This document shows positions 1 through 11,495 of a DNA stretch of 64,000 nucleotides, piece after piece. Below the pieces are notes generated by a model. The model searched no databases and had not been told where the DNA came from. It saw only the letters and a list, made by a program, of their open reading frames with translations. A program made the position numbers and the translations under genes. Source of the DNA: Marchantia polymorpha subsp. ruderalis (taxonomy: Eukaryota; Streptophyta; Marchantiopsida; Marchantiales; Marchantiaceae); contig AP031357.1 of the NCBI GenBank assembly GCA_037833965.1, positions 21,534,001 to 21,598,000 of the forward strand. Reading direction: 5' to 3'. Within the stretch, counting starts at the first letter, position 1; the number at the start of each line of letters is the position of its first letter.

Positions 1-2475
1 TTTATTTAATTGAATTGAATTCTTTATTGCATCTATTGCCGAATCTATTCAGAGTTTATTTTTGTAGTAAATTATAAACTTTGCAAGTGAAATCTTTTAC
101 AAGTTTAGTTTGTTTGTAAGTTTTTTCTTGTCCAGATAATGTACTCATGCAGTGTAACATTTGAATAAAAAAAAGTTTGGTTTTCAAGAAAATTCACCAA
201 ACAAAACATGATGTCTTTTATTTTAAAGATGATAATAACAATATATTGCATCTATATATCTTGAATTTACAAAAATAACTTGAATCATTTCTTCTAAATT
301 TAATCTCTTCCCTTTCCATAGGATCTACTTATTCAAAAATCCTAAATCCCTAGTACTAATTAAAACAACATCATGTATAATTCACTAACTAAAATATATA
401 AGTCTTGATTTTTTTCTCATGAATTATTGATGATATTTATTCATTCCATGAAGTTGATCGAAGTTCAAAATATTAAAAACTTGAAATGTGTTGAAACTAA
501 CTACATGAAAAAAATATTTCCATCATGATAAATCTATCAAGCACACTTTGAATATAATGGCATTATACAAAATTCAAAATTTTATGAACATCCATAAAAT
601 TTTGGTCTTATTAAACTTCTTTTATTTTGAATGTAAACTTTTATTGATTTATATATTAGTTATGATTGTATTTCATCTTTTCAAAATGAGCATGTCAATA
701 TCAGAAAAAAAATAATAAAGATACCAAAAATATTATGATCCACATTTTCTAAATACACAAATTAATCAAACACTCTATACAATTTTTGGTGTTTTTTAAA
801 TTTATGAAAATTTGCATTTAAGTGCACAAATAAATGCTTTGATTTGTATAATTTAAATAAACATCAATTTAATATAATCAACTTCATCTAATCAACTTTT
901 TGTTGCATATACATAATTTTTTGTTAAAATTTATAACATAAATATAACAAAATTCATATAATCAAAAAAAATATCAAAAATTGCATAAGATGAGAAGAAA
1001 TATATACATACAATATGTAAAAACAACACACACATACACAAAAAATCAACATATAGGTGATTCAAGTTAAGTTTAAGAAAATCAAAAAGTTTGAATGAAA
1101 TTTAAAATGTTTAACAAAAGTAATGGCTTGACTTTCATTTGAAAGCAAATTTGCTAACAAATCAAGAAAGATTTAAACTTAAACCCTAATTAGGATTTTG
1201 TCCATCAGATGTTAATTAAAATTTTAATTAATACTAACAGTCTTACACTTAACTCACATTGTGGATACAATTTAGTTCATAATCTTATAATTGTTGATTC
1301 TACTCCAATGAAGATTACTTCTCAGCCGGAAATAACCTCAAAGAGCTAGGACGTTAGTTGGTGCTGGGATATTTATATCCTAGAGTTTGTGTATTACATA
1401 AAACATTCAGTACAGTTTCATGCATTTTCATGTGGACCTAGCCCTTTGTGGTAAACCACATAGCATTGTGTCTAAACTATCATTTGATATTTTTGGTTTT
1501 ATATTTTTAATTAAAGCCAATAATAATTTCATTGGGAACATTTGTAGAAGTAAACATAACATAGTACAATTTCTAAACTAGAGCTAATTTGAACTGTATC
1601 GTAACCAGAACAAGATAGAGTATGAATATATAAAGGAAACAAAAATTGCCAATGAAAATTTACTTGCGGTTTTTATACAACTTTTGCAAAGTAACACAAT
1701 GTTTTAGTAGACATTGTGCTAAATTAAAACTTTTCAAAGGAATAATGTTGATAAATTCATTAACAAAAATTAGTTGTCAATATTGATTAGCTTAATCCTT
1801 TTATCCAAAACTTCATCTTTGATAAATTTATGTACAATGTTTCACATTGCTATCCATAATTTTATTTGCAGTAAAATGTAACGCATTCTTACTAAAACAA
1901 TGAAAATTTAAAACTTCTTGTCTTCAATTTCATCTTAGTGATAAGTTCGTAAAATCAAATAACTTTATTTGTTACTTGGTTTTACTACATATCCAACTTC
2001 CGTTATAGACTTATATGCACACTTTTGCAAAAATGAATCTTCAACTAATGCATGCATTATCAATTGTAAACACATACTTAATTATAGATTTCTTTTAGTC
2101 CAAAGTTCATATGTAATGAACATCAATTTTACATAGCAAAGGTTTGTCTGATAAAACATTAGAGAAAATAACTATAATTCTTAGTCTTTTTTACATACTT
2201 AAGATTTAGATTCATTGCTTCCCAATCCATTTCTTTGATTTTAACAAATAATTGCTCAACTTACTCATAATTAGAGCAATATAAGATTTTGTGCAATTAA
2301 TCAGAAACATGAGGCTTTTTAGAACTTTATCATAGAAAATTAATGACATTTTTTTTATCATTAGCATAGATTTCACATTAAACTACAAAAAGTTTAAAAT
2401 GTGCTGCCAAAAAAATCATATTTCTTTGTCGGCAAATGTCATGTTCGTCGCAAAGTATGTCATGTTAGGGTGGGG
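1..2475. other. AT-rich intergenic desert, no gene seen
   Basis: Strongly AT-rich sequence with long A and T runs and no ORF that looks like a conserved protein. Around 1440-1480 a short segment containing AAACCACAT resembles segments in the other AT-rich blocks (near 8280, 20250 and a variant near 48690) and could be old LTR debris. I recognise no reverse transcriptase, integrase or transposase in it. Most likely decayed transposable-element DNA. Confidence 0.6.
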
Positions 2476-2655
2476 CTAGTTATCACTCACTTTGGATTAA
2501 GTAGCACTCACCCTAGTATACGGTCGACCAAGATTGGTTGAAGTTATAGGTGTCTGTGAGTTAAGTTTATGGCTCTTTTAACATGGCGGATCTCCTCAGA
2601 AGCCACTGTACTCCGCTACTATGGACTGCACACAACTTGCCTGCACCTCGGTTGC
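2476..2655 (+). repeat. Left inverted arm of foldback-like element
   Basis: Matches the reverse complement of 3302-3483. The best conserved stretch is the 19-base block centred on the SalI-like GGTCGACC palindrome around 2522-2530, which is identical in both arms. An ATG-initiated ORF of 81 codons starts inside the arm, but it shows no family resemblance and is not called as a gene. Confidence 0.6.
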
Positions 2656-3301
2656 ATGCAAGTTGCAAGACCAAATGCATGCGAATGCTGTTTCTTTATA
2701 TGACCTCGGTTGTAGATGAGAACCAGAAGGGTGAAGACATAGCGTCATCACCTACACAACTCTGGCTCTTGTTGCTAAAGACAATTTGGTGCACCCAGTG
2801 CTTTTATTGTAACGCTGAAGTTTGCTAATCCATTCACGTCCAAAGTTTAATTCCATCGATTCAAAGTTAAAATTTGGCTAATTTCTTGATCTGATTCATT
2901 TCTCGCTCATCATGTTCATTCATCCTCACATTTGGCGGCCCTCGATTTCATTCCATTATGTCGAGGTTGTCATTGAATGCAAATCATGCATGCCTTCAAC
3001 TGGATTCTTGCCATCGGGTTTGGGTCTGGATCAGCCGATTTAACGTGGAAGTTTTCTCGCTTATAACATCAAGATAAATCTGATTATCCTATGTGATCTT
3101 ATATGAATTGTGGATTAGTTGGTAATTTGTGGCAAGCATAACGTGATGCTTTTAATTTATTCAAATTATCATTTCAAATCTTATAAAAAAAATTCATGTA
3201 ATAATTTAGACTTGACCTGTTCATTTTGATATCATTGCATTCAACATTCAAGCTAGCGGCAGCCACAGGCATTTGGTCAGATCAGACCAATAGGAGGATC
3301 A

Positions 3302-3483
3302 GCCGAACTGAGATGCGAACGGGTTGCTGGCAGTCCACAGCAGCGGATATAGTGGCTTGCGAAGAGACGAGCCATGTTAGAAGAGACATAAACTTAACAC
3401 ACTTACACCAATAACTTTGGACCAATCTTGGTCGACCGTATACTAGGATGAGGGTTGATTAGTACTAAGTGAATAATAACTAG
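3302..3483 (-). repeat. Right inverted arm of foldback-like element
   Basis: Reverse-complement partner of 2476-2655. Similarity ends near the CTAG at 3480-3483; sequences outside the two arms do not match each other, which fixes the outer boundary of the repeat. Confidence 0.6.
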
Positions 3484-4166
3484 ACACTTCCGTCATTTTA
3501 AACTTGTCAACTACACTTTGAACACACTTGTATTGATTTAATAATAGACTTTTCTTTTCGGAACTCTTATAAACATCCATCCATAATGTACTTTTGAATT
3601 TATCCAAGTACTTCATCTTAAATGCAATCTTCAATTGAGTATTACATCTATCGATGTTGGATTAGTTTTTTGTCAAAATGAACATATGATTAGTGTAGAG
3701 TATTGAAGTAATAATATTGAATATTTCATTATTTTCTTTTTTCATGTATAATCACGTATCATACACACTTTGAGCAAATCATTTTGCTTGTACAAATTCA
3801 TCAAATATTGCATTTCACGGCATAGTATTTTTTTAAGATTTTTGAATCATATAATGATTTATAAAAATCTACAGTTTAATTTTTCTTGAATTTGTCTTTG
3901 TCAATATTGAATATTTGAAATATATTATTTTCTTTCAATAATGTGGTGTATTAATTTTTTTTACAGATAATAACTTTACAAAGTATTAGATTTCATTAAG
4001 GCTCCGATTAGATCAGGTTTGGATCGGATTTGACTTTCAACCCGAATCCGATCCAAAAACCCGGATTGGATTCAGATAAAATCCAAAAAAAATTCTGGTA
4101 AAAAACAAATTTTACGCTTTATTAATTGTAAATTAGTTCTAAACACTTTTTAAAACATCAGAGCAC
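3484..4166. other. AT-rich spacer between foldback element and hAT relic
   Basis: No coding signal. Around 4005-4085 there is a run of related GGATCGGATT / CCGATCC / AACCCGAA words that could be the subterminal repeat region of the neighbouring hAT element. A similar AACCCGAAAT word lies near 7238. Confidence 0.4.
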
Positions 4167-6422
4167 TCAAAGTCGCGGGAGAAAAAGATGCCGTCGCATA
4201 TCAATCACATCGTGCCCGCAATTGAAAATACGCTCAACGCCTGTTGATGAACCCGATATAGAAAGAACATTCTTTGCAATCGCACTAATAAAGAGAAACT
4301 CTTTTCTTGATTCTCCAGTATTTGAGCCGGTCAACAGTGAGATCTTCATATCGTAAGGATAGGTATTTCTCGACCACATCTTTAATTTTATTATCCGCGT
4401 TGCAATGAGCAAACATGCAAAAAAATATAATTGGCTGTTGAGGTTAACGTGACAATCATTTGGATTGAATTGATCTCATCTACGTCACAACTTTTTTTAA
4501 TTCCATTCATCAACTTTTTCAACAACGTCACAATAACACTTATCAATCTTGAGTAAAACGACTCAATTTTCTTCTACTCAAGATATGTTATTTTGACCCT
4601 CGAGTTCAAAATTACAAACAACATATAGAAATAAAAATCAAACGTGAACAAATAATAATTAGAAAAAACTTGGTGTGCAATGGAAAGAAAATTTCCCATT
4701 GGATTCAGATTGTCAAGAATAGCCATAAGTATTGCAATATACGATAATAGTTCAACGAACAAAGACATTACAAAGAAGAGTATTGGGTACTTTTTCCCTG
4801 ACATTAATCTCAATGCCTTTTCAAATTTTTTCTGGTGATCACATATGCTTTGAAATCTTTGCCATTCATCATCACTAAATTGCAACTGATCGACTTGATG
4901 CTTTCGATTTGAGTATCGATATAGAGCCAATTCTTAAACACCATATGCACTTTAATTGTTCTTTAACAATATAATAGGTTGAGTTCCAACGGGTTGAGAC
5001 ATCCAAGATCAACATCAAATTTTTACAATTGGCAAGACTGCACTATCCACAAAGTGCTTTCTTTGCTGAGTAATGGATCACAACTTTTTCACTATAAAAT
5101 GCAGTCTTTGGATTAGGTTAGAAGTGTTATTAGTTGGAAATTTATCGTTGATTTAAATATCGTCGGTTTCTCTCAAAGATTTCAAAATTTTTTTCATTGA
5201 AAGATTGATTATATGTGTCTGACATTGGATTCTTGAATGATCTACGTTTCAAGGTCTTAAATTTTTTTCACAAAATACAATAATCGTAAATAGAGTTTTC
5301 CAGAGTTGACATTACGATGTCGTTGTTTGAAGCATTGTGCATGGTGAAACATCCAACGTGTTTGACACTTTCAAATTATTCCAATGTTTGCTAGACAATT
5401 TTTGCCATTACAATGTCGTTGTTTGAAGCATTGTGCATGGTGAAACATCCAACGTGTTTGACACTTTCAAATTATTCCAATGTTTGCTGGAAAATTTCCG
5501 CCATTTAAGCCACACTATGAACTATCGTGTACGTAAAAGTTAAAATTTTTTTTATGAAGAATCTAGTCTGGACCAACAAAATAGATGATTATAGCAAAAA
5601 AAAAGAATTGATCTAAAGATGTACACAATCCAATGAAATATGTATGGCAAAATTACTTTTGAATAAATTTTGAATGAATTTTTTAAGCTCAACTTTCATC
5701 TTCTATGCTCTTTTTAATATAACATTTTGAAGTACATCAGCTTTTGGCTTGATTAGATTGTTGTGTTTGCATTTGAGTAATATTTTCAAAAGCATTAAGA
5801 AAAACTTCTACTCAATGATGATGAACATTTTAACCTTAGACAACACAAATTTCTCAATTATTTCACAAATAAGATCGTCAAAAATATTTGAGGTTGTTGC
5901 TATTTTCTTCTCCAGAGCTGAGAAATTTTGAAGATAGCTACCCATTGGTCCCAAGATTGCATTGCGGCTTCTAGAATATTGATTTTTATGATGTGTCTTC
6001 TCAAGCTTCATCTGATTTGATGTGCTTGATCTGGACTTCTTAAAGTCATACTCAAAAAAACACCATGACTTTGTGCAATCTTTCTGTAGAAAACTAATGT
6101 GTTCATAAATTACACCTTCTGGTTTTGTTACAGATTTCTTATTTGAAGATGGCAAGGGTTCCAGATCTATTGACTTTAGACTATGTATTGAATCACGGCC
6201 ATCCAATAAAATTGTAATCTTATCATTGCTAGAAAAAATCTCATGTTCATTTTCCAAATCCAAGTCAACAATTTGACTAATGAAAGCTAAGTTATCCGAG
6301 CCAACAACCTGAAAACTGAGAGTTAGGTTACGAGCGATTCGTTTCACTCTCTTGTTGAGTCGTGACTGGAATGCTAACAACAAGAACGGCCGCTTTGTTA
6401 AAGTCTTTATCTTTGACATCAA
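4167..6422 (-). pseudogene. Degenerate hAT-family transposase
   Basis: Reading the minus strand from high to low coordinates, pieces of a hAT transposase appear in the family's order but in shifting frames. A weak amino-terminal, possibly BED-like part lies in the open stretch 5808-6422. At about 5311-5502 there is a catalytic-region motif resembling FTxxNASNND. At about 5150-5250 a QCQTHIINL-like segment follows. At about 4990-5015 is LDVSTRWNSTYY, a hallmark of hAT transposases. The 4574-4930 piece contains LMSGKKYP. The carboxy-terminal dimerisation domain, with the IAKNVLSISGSSTGVERIF motif, ends near 4167. Several stops and frameshifts break the frame, so it cannot make an active transposase. 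The weak point is the amino-terminal third, which I match only loosely. Confidence 0.75.
5311..5502 (-). repeat. 96-bp tandem duplication inside the hAT relic
   Basis: The unit at 5311-5406 is repeated almost exactly at 5407-5502. I see only a few differences, for example C/A at the ATTACGATG/ATTACAATG position. The period is 96 bases, or 32 codons, so the duplication itself keeps frame. On the minus strand the unit encodes the FTxxNASNND catalytic-region motif of hAT transposases. The near-identity of the copies means the duplication is young relative to the general decay of the element. Confidence 0.9.
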
Positions 6423-8633
6423 TCAATGTGGCACACTCTAACGTTCTTATGTATCTTGTAAATCAAACAATACGACAAGATGAGAAAAACCATGGACAAA
6501 ATTTACAGAACAGTTCAATCTTTGGGGAAGCTTTATCCGAAGAAACTCAACTTGTTGAACATTGCTTTCAAAGACGCTTTGAGCCTTGGTGTACAATGAC
6601 TTTGTTGGAATAGGAGCAAGAAGAGAAAAAAGTAAATAATGAGCATCATTTATCAATAAAAAATTATTAACGAGCGTAATTAAAATAAAAAATTAACAAT
6701 ATATGTGAAAGCATACTCAAACTAATTGACAAGGACATACTACCCTGGATCACTAGCCCAGAAATTAAGTTGTTTGTTCTGAAAATGGAAGTTGATTGTC
6801 ATTGCTACTTTATCGAATTCAAAAACTTAGATGAAACGACGGAAGAGTCTGATAACCTTCTGTCTACATACAGCTCCACTAAAGATTTTGCACAGATGAA
6901 ACTGTCACTGGTCCATCCTCATTAACTAGAATTGTCTATAAATTTCTTGATCTTCTCCTATGGAATCAAAAATTCACCGAAAGAGTTAATCAAAGAGGCC
7001 GCAAAAGCTTTGGAAATAGCAATCAAACAAGATGGATGAATAAGTAGAGGATTCATATTAGAGAAGTACTAGATTGATGCGGAACTTGCGAAGTAATCTA
7101 ACCTAATTTCATGAGACACACAAAGAGATCAAAATTTGTCAAGGTTAATGCGTCAACGTGTGTCACATTCTGGTGCTTTTATTTTTATCTAATACAGAGT
7201 TTTGCGTGAGGTATAACATTTGATCCAAATCCAAAACAACCCGAAATAGAATTTTTGTGTTTTACCCAAATTTGATAATCTATAATCCTTTATATCACTT
7301 ACAAATTCAAGAAAAAACCCTTTTTAAATGTAATATTTAACTTGATTTATTATGTATAGTATATTAAAATATTTCTAAAAGCTATAAATGAATTTTATTA
7401 TTTTGTCTCTTATCAAAGTCAAGTTTCTAATGCAAAAAAATTTCAATATATATTAGTTTTGATTCATCTGACAAAGTAGATTTTTTTTATTAAACTAAAT
7501 CTAAAATCTGATTGAATGGTAACTGAATACTCTAAAAGTTCAAAATTTTAATGACATGTCGTCACCTCAACATAGGGACAAAAGAACTTATGCAAGATTT
7601 AGGTAAGAGCTCATTCAACAATAAAAGTGAGATATATAGCGGCACTAGAAGCAACGAAAGAGTCTATTTCAATAAATAGACTTATCACTAAGATAATATT
7701 AAAACGAAAGGTTTTGAAACTTCGCTGTGATAGTGAAATTGGATTATATCTTGCAGCAAATCAAAAGTATAGATAATAATTTATACATATAGTAATACAT
7801 GTATCACTTTATTGTAGTTTCTGATAGAAAATCTAAGCTACTTCAATAATAAATATAATAATATAATAATAATAATAAATATTTCAATCATCTTGAATCA
7901 TATTTAGGAGAATAATGCTATTTTGACATTTATTATAAGGAACACAACAATTTTTGCAATTTCAGAAATTTTGCTACATATATATACATTCTATTTTGAT
8001 AACGACTTGAATCTAGTCATCACTAATTTATAAAGGCGATATGTTGGAATTTTCTTTTAGAAATTCTTGTAAAGTCATCATATTGATTATAGAATTTACA
8101 TATCTCAATACATGAATCAATGAGAGTTTATGGAAAGATAATATAAGTTTTTGTTAACTCAAATCAGCTTAACTTCAATTATTAAATCTAACTAAACTGT
8201 CATTATATGAAATAACTTATCAAAATTATAATTTTGAGCTAAAATAGTTATATTTCCATGAATGTAGCTTGTAGTGATAAACCACATATTCCATTCTAAG
8301 ACGTTTGTTTGTGTAGTGGTAGTGTATCCTAAATGTATGTAAGTTTGTATTCTTCTGAAAAATTATATTAACAAATTAAATTTTTTTCCTCACTTATACT
8401 TAATTGGTAAATTTGATTTTGACTAGGATAGATTAAAATAAATATCATATAATATATTAAAAACTAAAAATGATTATATATATATCATGGAATTATATAT
8501 GAATTTTTTTATCATAGAATATATAAATTTTTTAATCTTTAATGACATGATATTAAATTGTAACATAGTAATATGAAAAGGAAATGATTATTAATTTTTA
8601 CAAATATCACATTTTTCAATACTTGATAATTTT
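6423..8633. other. AT-rich intergenic sequence beyond hAT relic
   Basis: No convincing gene. The first part (6447-6660) is open on both strands but matches nothing I recognise; it may be the 5' flank of the hAT element. An AACCCGAAAT word near 7238 echoes the words at 4005-4085 and may mark the other subterminal region. Short AAT/TAATA runs occur near 7850-7880. A segment with AAACCACAT is at about 8280. Confidence 0.45.
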
Positions 8634-8699
8634 ATGAAATTGAATGAAATTCTTTCTTCCCATTTAAATAATAAAATTTGTACAAAAAAGTTATGTCAA

Positions 8700-9010
8700 A
8701 AATTTTATCGTATGTTCTCTGATTATAAATCCTCGTACCGAGAGCTTCAGTTTATCACCCTCGGTAACAACCCCGCGCTGATTATAAATCCTCGTACCGA
8801 GAGCTTCAGATTATTACCCTCAGTAATAACCCCGCTCGGACGCAGACGACGCCCCCTGTCTAGTAACGTGAGCGCTGCCGGACTGGATTCTTGGGTAAGA
8901 CGTATGCTTTTACCCAGAACTCTCATCGTATTTCGACTATGGTGCGTTTGACCCTAGGTATCATAAACATCCTTCATCAATGGGTGAAAGGTTTGCTAGA
9001 CTAGAAATTC
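8700..9010. mobile_element. GC-richer insert in AT desert, possible LTR fragment
   Basis: A block of about 250-300 bases whose composition contrasts sharply with the AT-rich DNA on both sides. It starts with two 59-bp tandem units and continues into a GC-rich stretch (GACGCAGACGACGCCCCC) and the segment up to TTTGACCCTAGGTATC. The layout (tandem units, then a non-coding GC-rich tail) is compatible with the remains of an LTR or another non-coding element end. No coding domain supports a class assignment. Confidence 0.35.
8721..8838 (+). repeat. Two-copy 59-bp tandem repeat
   Basis: Unit one at 8721-8779 and unit two at 8780-8838 share the first 30 bases exactly (beginning GATTATAAATCCTCGTACCG) and then diverge slightly in the TTACCCTC-GTAA-AACCCCGC part. 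The period is 59, which is not a multiple of three, so the repeat is unlikely to be protein coding. Confidence 0.9.
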
Positions 9011-9060
9011 ATGGGATTTCTAACAAGTAAATAGAGATCAGTAATTTAGTGGGCTGGTGT

Positions 9061-11495
9061 AGCATGAATTCAGGGAAAAAAATTCAATATTTTAAAAAAT
9101 CATAAATTTGTTGCTTGTATTCTTAAGAAGACTAGCAAGAAAAAAAAAGCCATTCTTACAGTCTTACCTCTATATAATTATTTCTTTTCATTATTTTGAT
9201 TATCTGACAATGTGTTGTACTTTGAGTGTTGTGACTGTACGTATTGTTGACTAATTCAATCAATCAATTTTATATTTCATGATATCATTTCTTGAACTAC
9301 TATCTCATATTTATACCATCTAGAGAAAATTCCAAACATTTGTAACAAAAAAATCTGCTTATGCAACTATGAAGTTGATTATGTTCTAAATTCCGTAAAC
9401 TCTAAACCCTTCAACAAATTATACAAAATCGTTGAAGTGTCAAAGGGTGTTGTACATTGCAAGACATGCTCAAAGTATCAGTAATAAAGTCTTTTGAGAT
9501 GTGTGTAAGCAGGGAGCAAACATCCCGAAATGCGACATCTTACTCTGCAGGCGAAAGGCTAGCGAGCAAGTCAAACAATGGTGTAATCAAGAGATACCTT
9601 CCATGCTGCTCTGCGGACGTGGGCGAAGCTCAGTGAAATTGAAAGTTAGACGGAAATTGCAAGAAATTGCAAGCTCTGTTTAGTAAGAGTGTGTCATGTG
9701 CGGGGTGGAGACTAAAATAAGCCTTCCTCGCATATGGGATCAACTTTGTTACCTTCGGGTTCAAGATGTTACTGGTTATTTTCCCACCTCGCGCAAATGT
9801 TTCAGGGACGGAACTACTAAAGCGGAGAGTCATTCTCTCAAGCACAAAATGACTATTGGAAGACACAGCCTGGAGTTGAGAGGGACTCCCTTTGAAGTTC
9901 GGATCGATCTGGCCAAGCTGAGATAGAGAATATATTCCTACTCTCCATTACACTCCTGTTATTGGATTTTACATTCGGATCCTAAAAAGAGAAGGGAGAA
10001 ATACTAAGCTTTTGGGTCAAGCTTAAAATGAATGGTGAGGGCACAAAGTTTGGGTTGAGCAGCGGTTTGTGTCAGAGAGTGACCTTTGAAGCAAAATCAA
10101 CAAGAGACCGAAAGCATGGATGAAACCAATCACAAAGTTTAGCTTTATTTTCCCATATTATAGTCGAAATAATAGTTCTTCAAGCAGAATCCTTGAGTAA
10201 CTCCGGAACTAGGAGTCATTACATGAGCTAAAATGCTGGATAGGAGTGACAACTCAAGGCAAAAAACGTGGGAAACACCCCACTAACAGGAACGGGTGCC
10301 ATTCAAATAGCAAAAATAACGGTAAGATTCCAGCAAGACGGACTAAGTATAACACCAACTAGTGCATTCTGTATACATGTGTTTCCATACTCTACAGAAT
10401 GATCCAAAGAAACCAATATTTTCTGGTATGTACTAGAAACTGCAAACATCACACAAGTGTAGAATATGTAACCACTACTGATGCAATCTTACTTAGTTCG
10501 TTTAAAAGAAAAGATAGAAGATCTGCCCTACTCTAAGGATAGCAATGTTGGATATATGGATTCCCAAGCCATAGCAAACCCTACATGACTGATGACATTA
10601 TGAGTAGCTATCATCTGCACTCTAAAACGAGTCATGTGAAAACCTATGACATCTCCACCTATGGAAAATAAAGATGTTGATTGATAAGTGAACACAAGGT
10701 AGAATTTCGTCGATGTAGGAAAAAATACAACTGGGTTTCCTACTATACAAGTAGCAAATCTACTTGTATAGTGTATCATAGGTAATCTACCAGTCCACAA
10801 TTTACGTCAGAGTTCACCGCAACACTCTAACAAGAACTACAAAGCACCACAACCGTAGGACCAGAAGTTACACATAAGTCGAAGTCTTGATCCAAGTTGA
10901 TTGCTTTCTGTTCTTGAGTCAACTTTTATAAGGTGAACAAATTACAAATGTAAGTTTAGTTCTAAGATCGGGTTTTCGATTTTGAAGTTAATCACTCCTT
11001 GTTTTAAGGGGTAGTCCAAGGTGTAGGCTCAGACTTTTCGATACCTTTCTTGGCCTGCAGATTGTACTGCATGAAACAAGTAGCTAACACAGATCTTATA
11101 CTACTAGGTCAGATATTAGTCCCGGTGTAAGTCGGCTCATCGATTGAGTTAATCATGAGCTTTAACTCTTCATTTTCAAATCTATCATGGACATAATGAA
11201 AATCGGACGGTGATTAAATTAAAAAGGATAACACACAACTTGTTGATTGTGCAATATTTAGTGTGAAGATGGAACATTACTACGAACTGTCAAGCACAAG
11301 TAGAGAGTTTCAAGACTACGCTTTGAAATGATGATGATGGCACTCAAATATACACGAACACCATAATAGACATTTTGCTCGATAGGTCATTCACAAAGAA
11401 TGCTCACCTTCAGCTGCAGACTTGTACAATTACAGTAGTCTCTATCTTCTACAAACTGGCCTGCTTAGAAAGGGATAGACAAATGGCCTTTCCTT
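9061..11495. other. Gene-poor block of moderate GC, partly downstream flank of PTB copy
   Basis: After AT-rich sequence to about 9450 the composition becomes balanced. Short ORFs occur (for example 9696-9926 plus and 10528-10800 minus), but none resembles a known family and their frames are not connected by convincing splice sites. The stretch lies downstream of the minus-strand PTB copy and may include transcribed non-coding sequence. One perfect 13-bp hairpin is listed separately. Confidence 0.4.
10742..10772. repeat. Perfect 13-bp inverted repeat with 5-base loop
   Basis: ACTATACAAGTAG at 10742-10754 is followed by loop CAAAT and the exact reverse complement CTACTTGTATAGT at 10760-10772. 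It is too short for a plant microRNA precursor on its own. Confidence 0.85.

Larger units (their letters stand above)
2476..3483. mobile_element. Foldback-like element with about 180-bp diverged inverted arms
   Basis: The left arm (about 2476-2655) and the reverse complement of the right arm (about 3302-3483) share a long colinear similarity. Both begin with CTAGTTAT and pass through the shared block CCTAGTATACGGTCGACCAA, then AGTTAAGTTTATG, then TCTAACATGGC-like sequence, then a GCCACT...GGACTGC segment. Divergence is visible throughout, with small indels. The arms enclose about 650 bp of unrelated sequence that is less AT-rich than the flanks. No transposase ORF lies inside. No convincing target-site duplication was found by eye. 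Long inverted arms without coding capacity fit a non-autonomous Mutator-like or foldback DNA transposon. Two copies of one repeat inserted head-to-head is the alternative. Confidence 0.6.

Noticed and set aside
9501..9926. Two plus-strand ORFs considered as exons of one gene
   Set aside because: No domain match, and no splice pair that joins them in frame was convincing.
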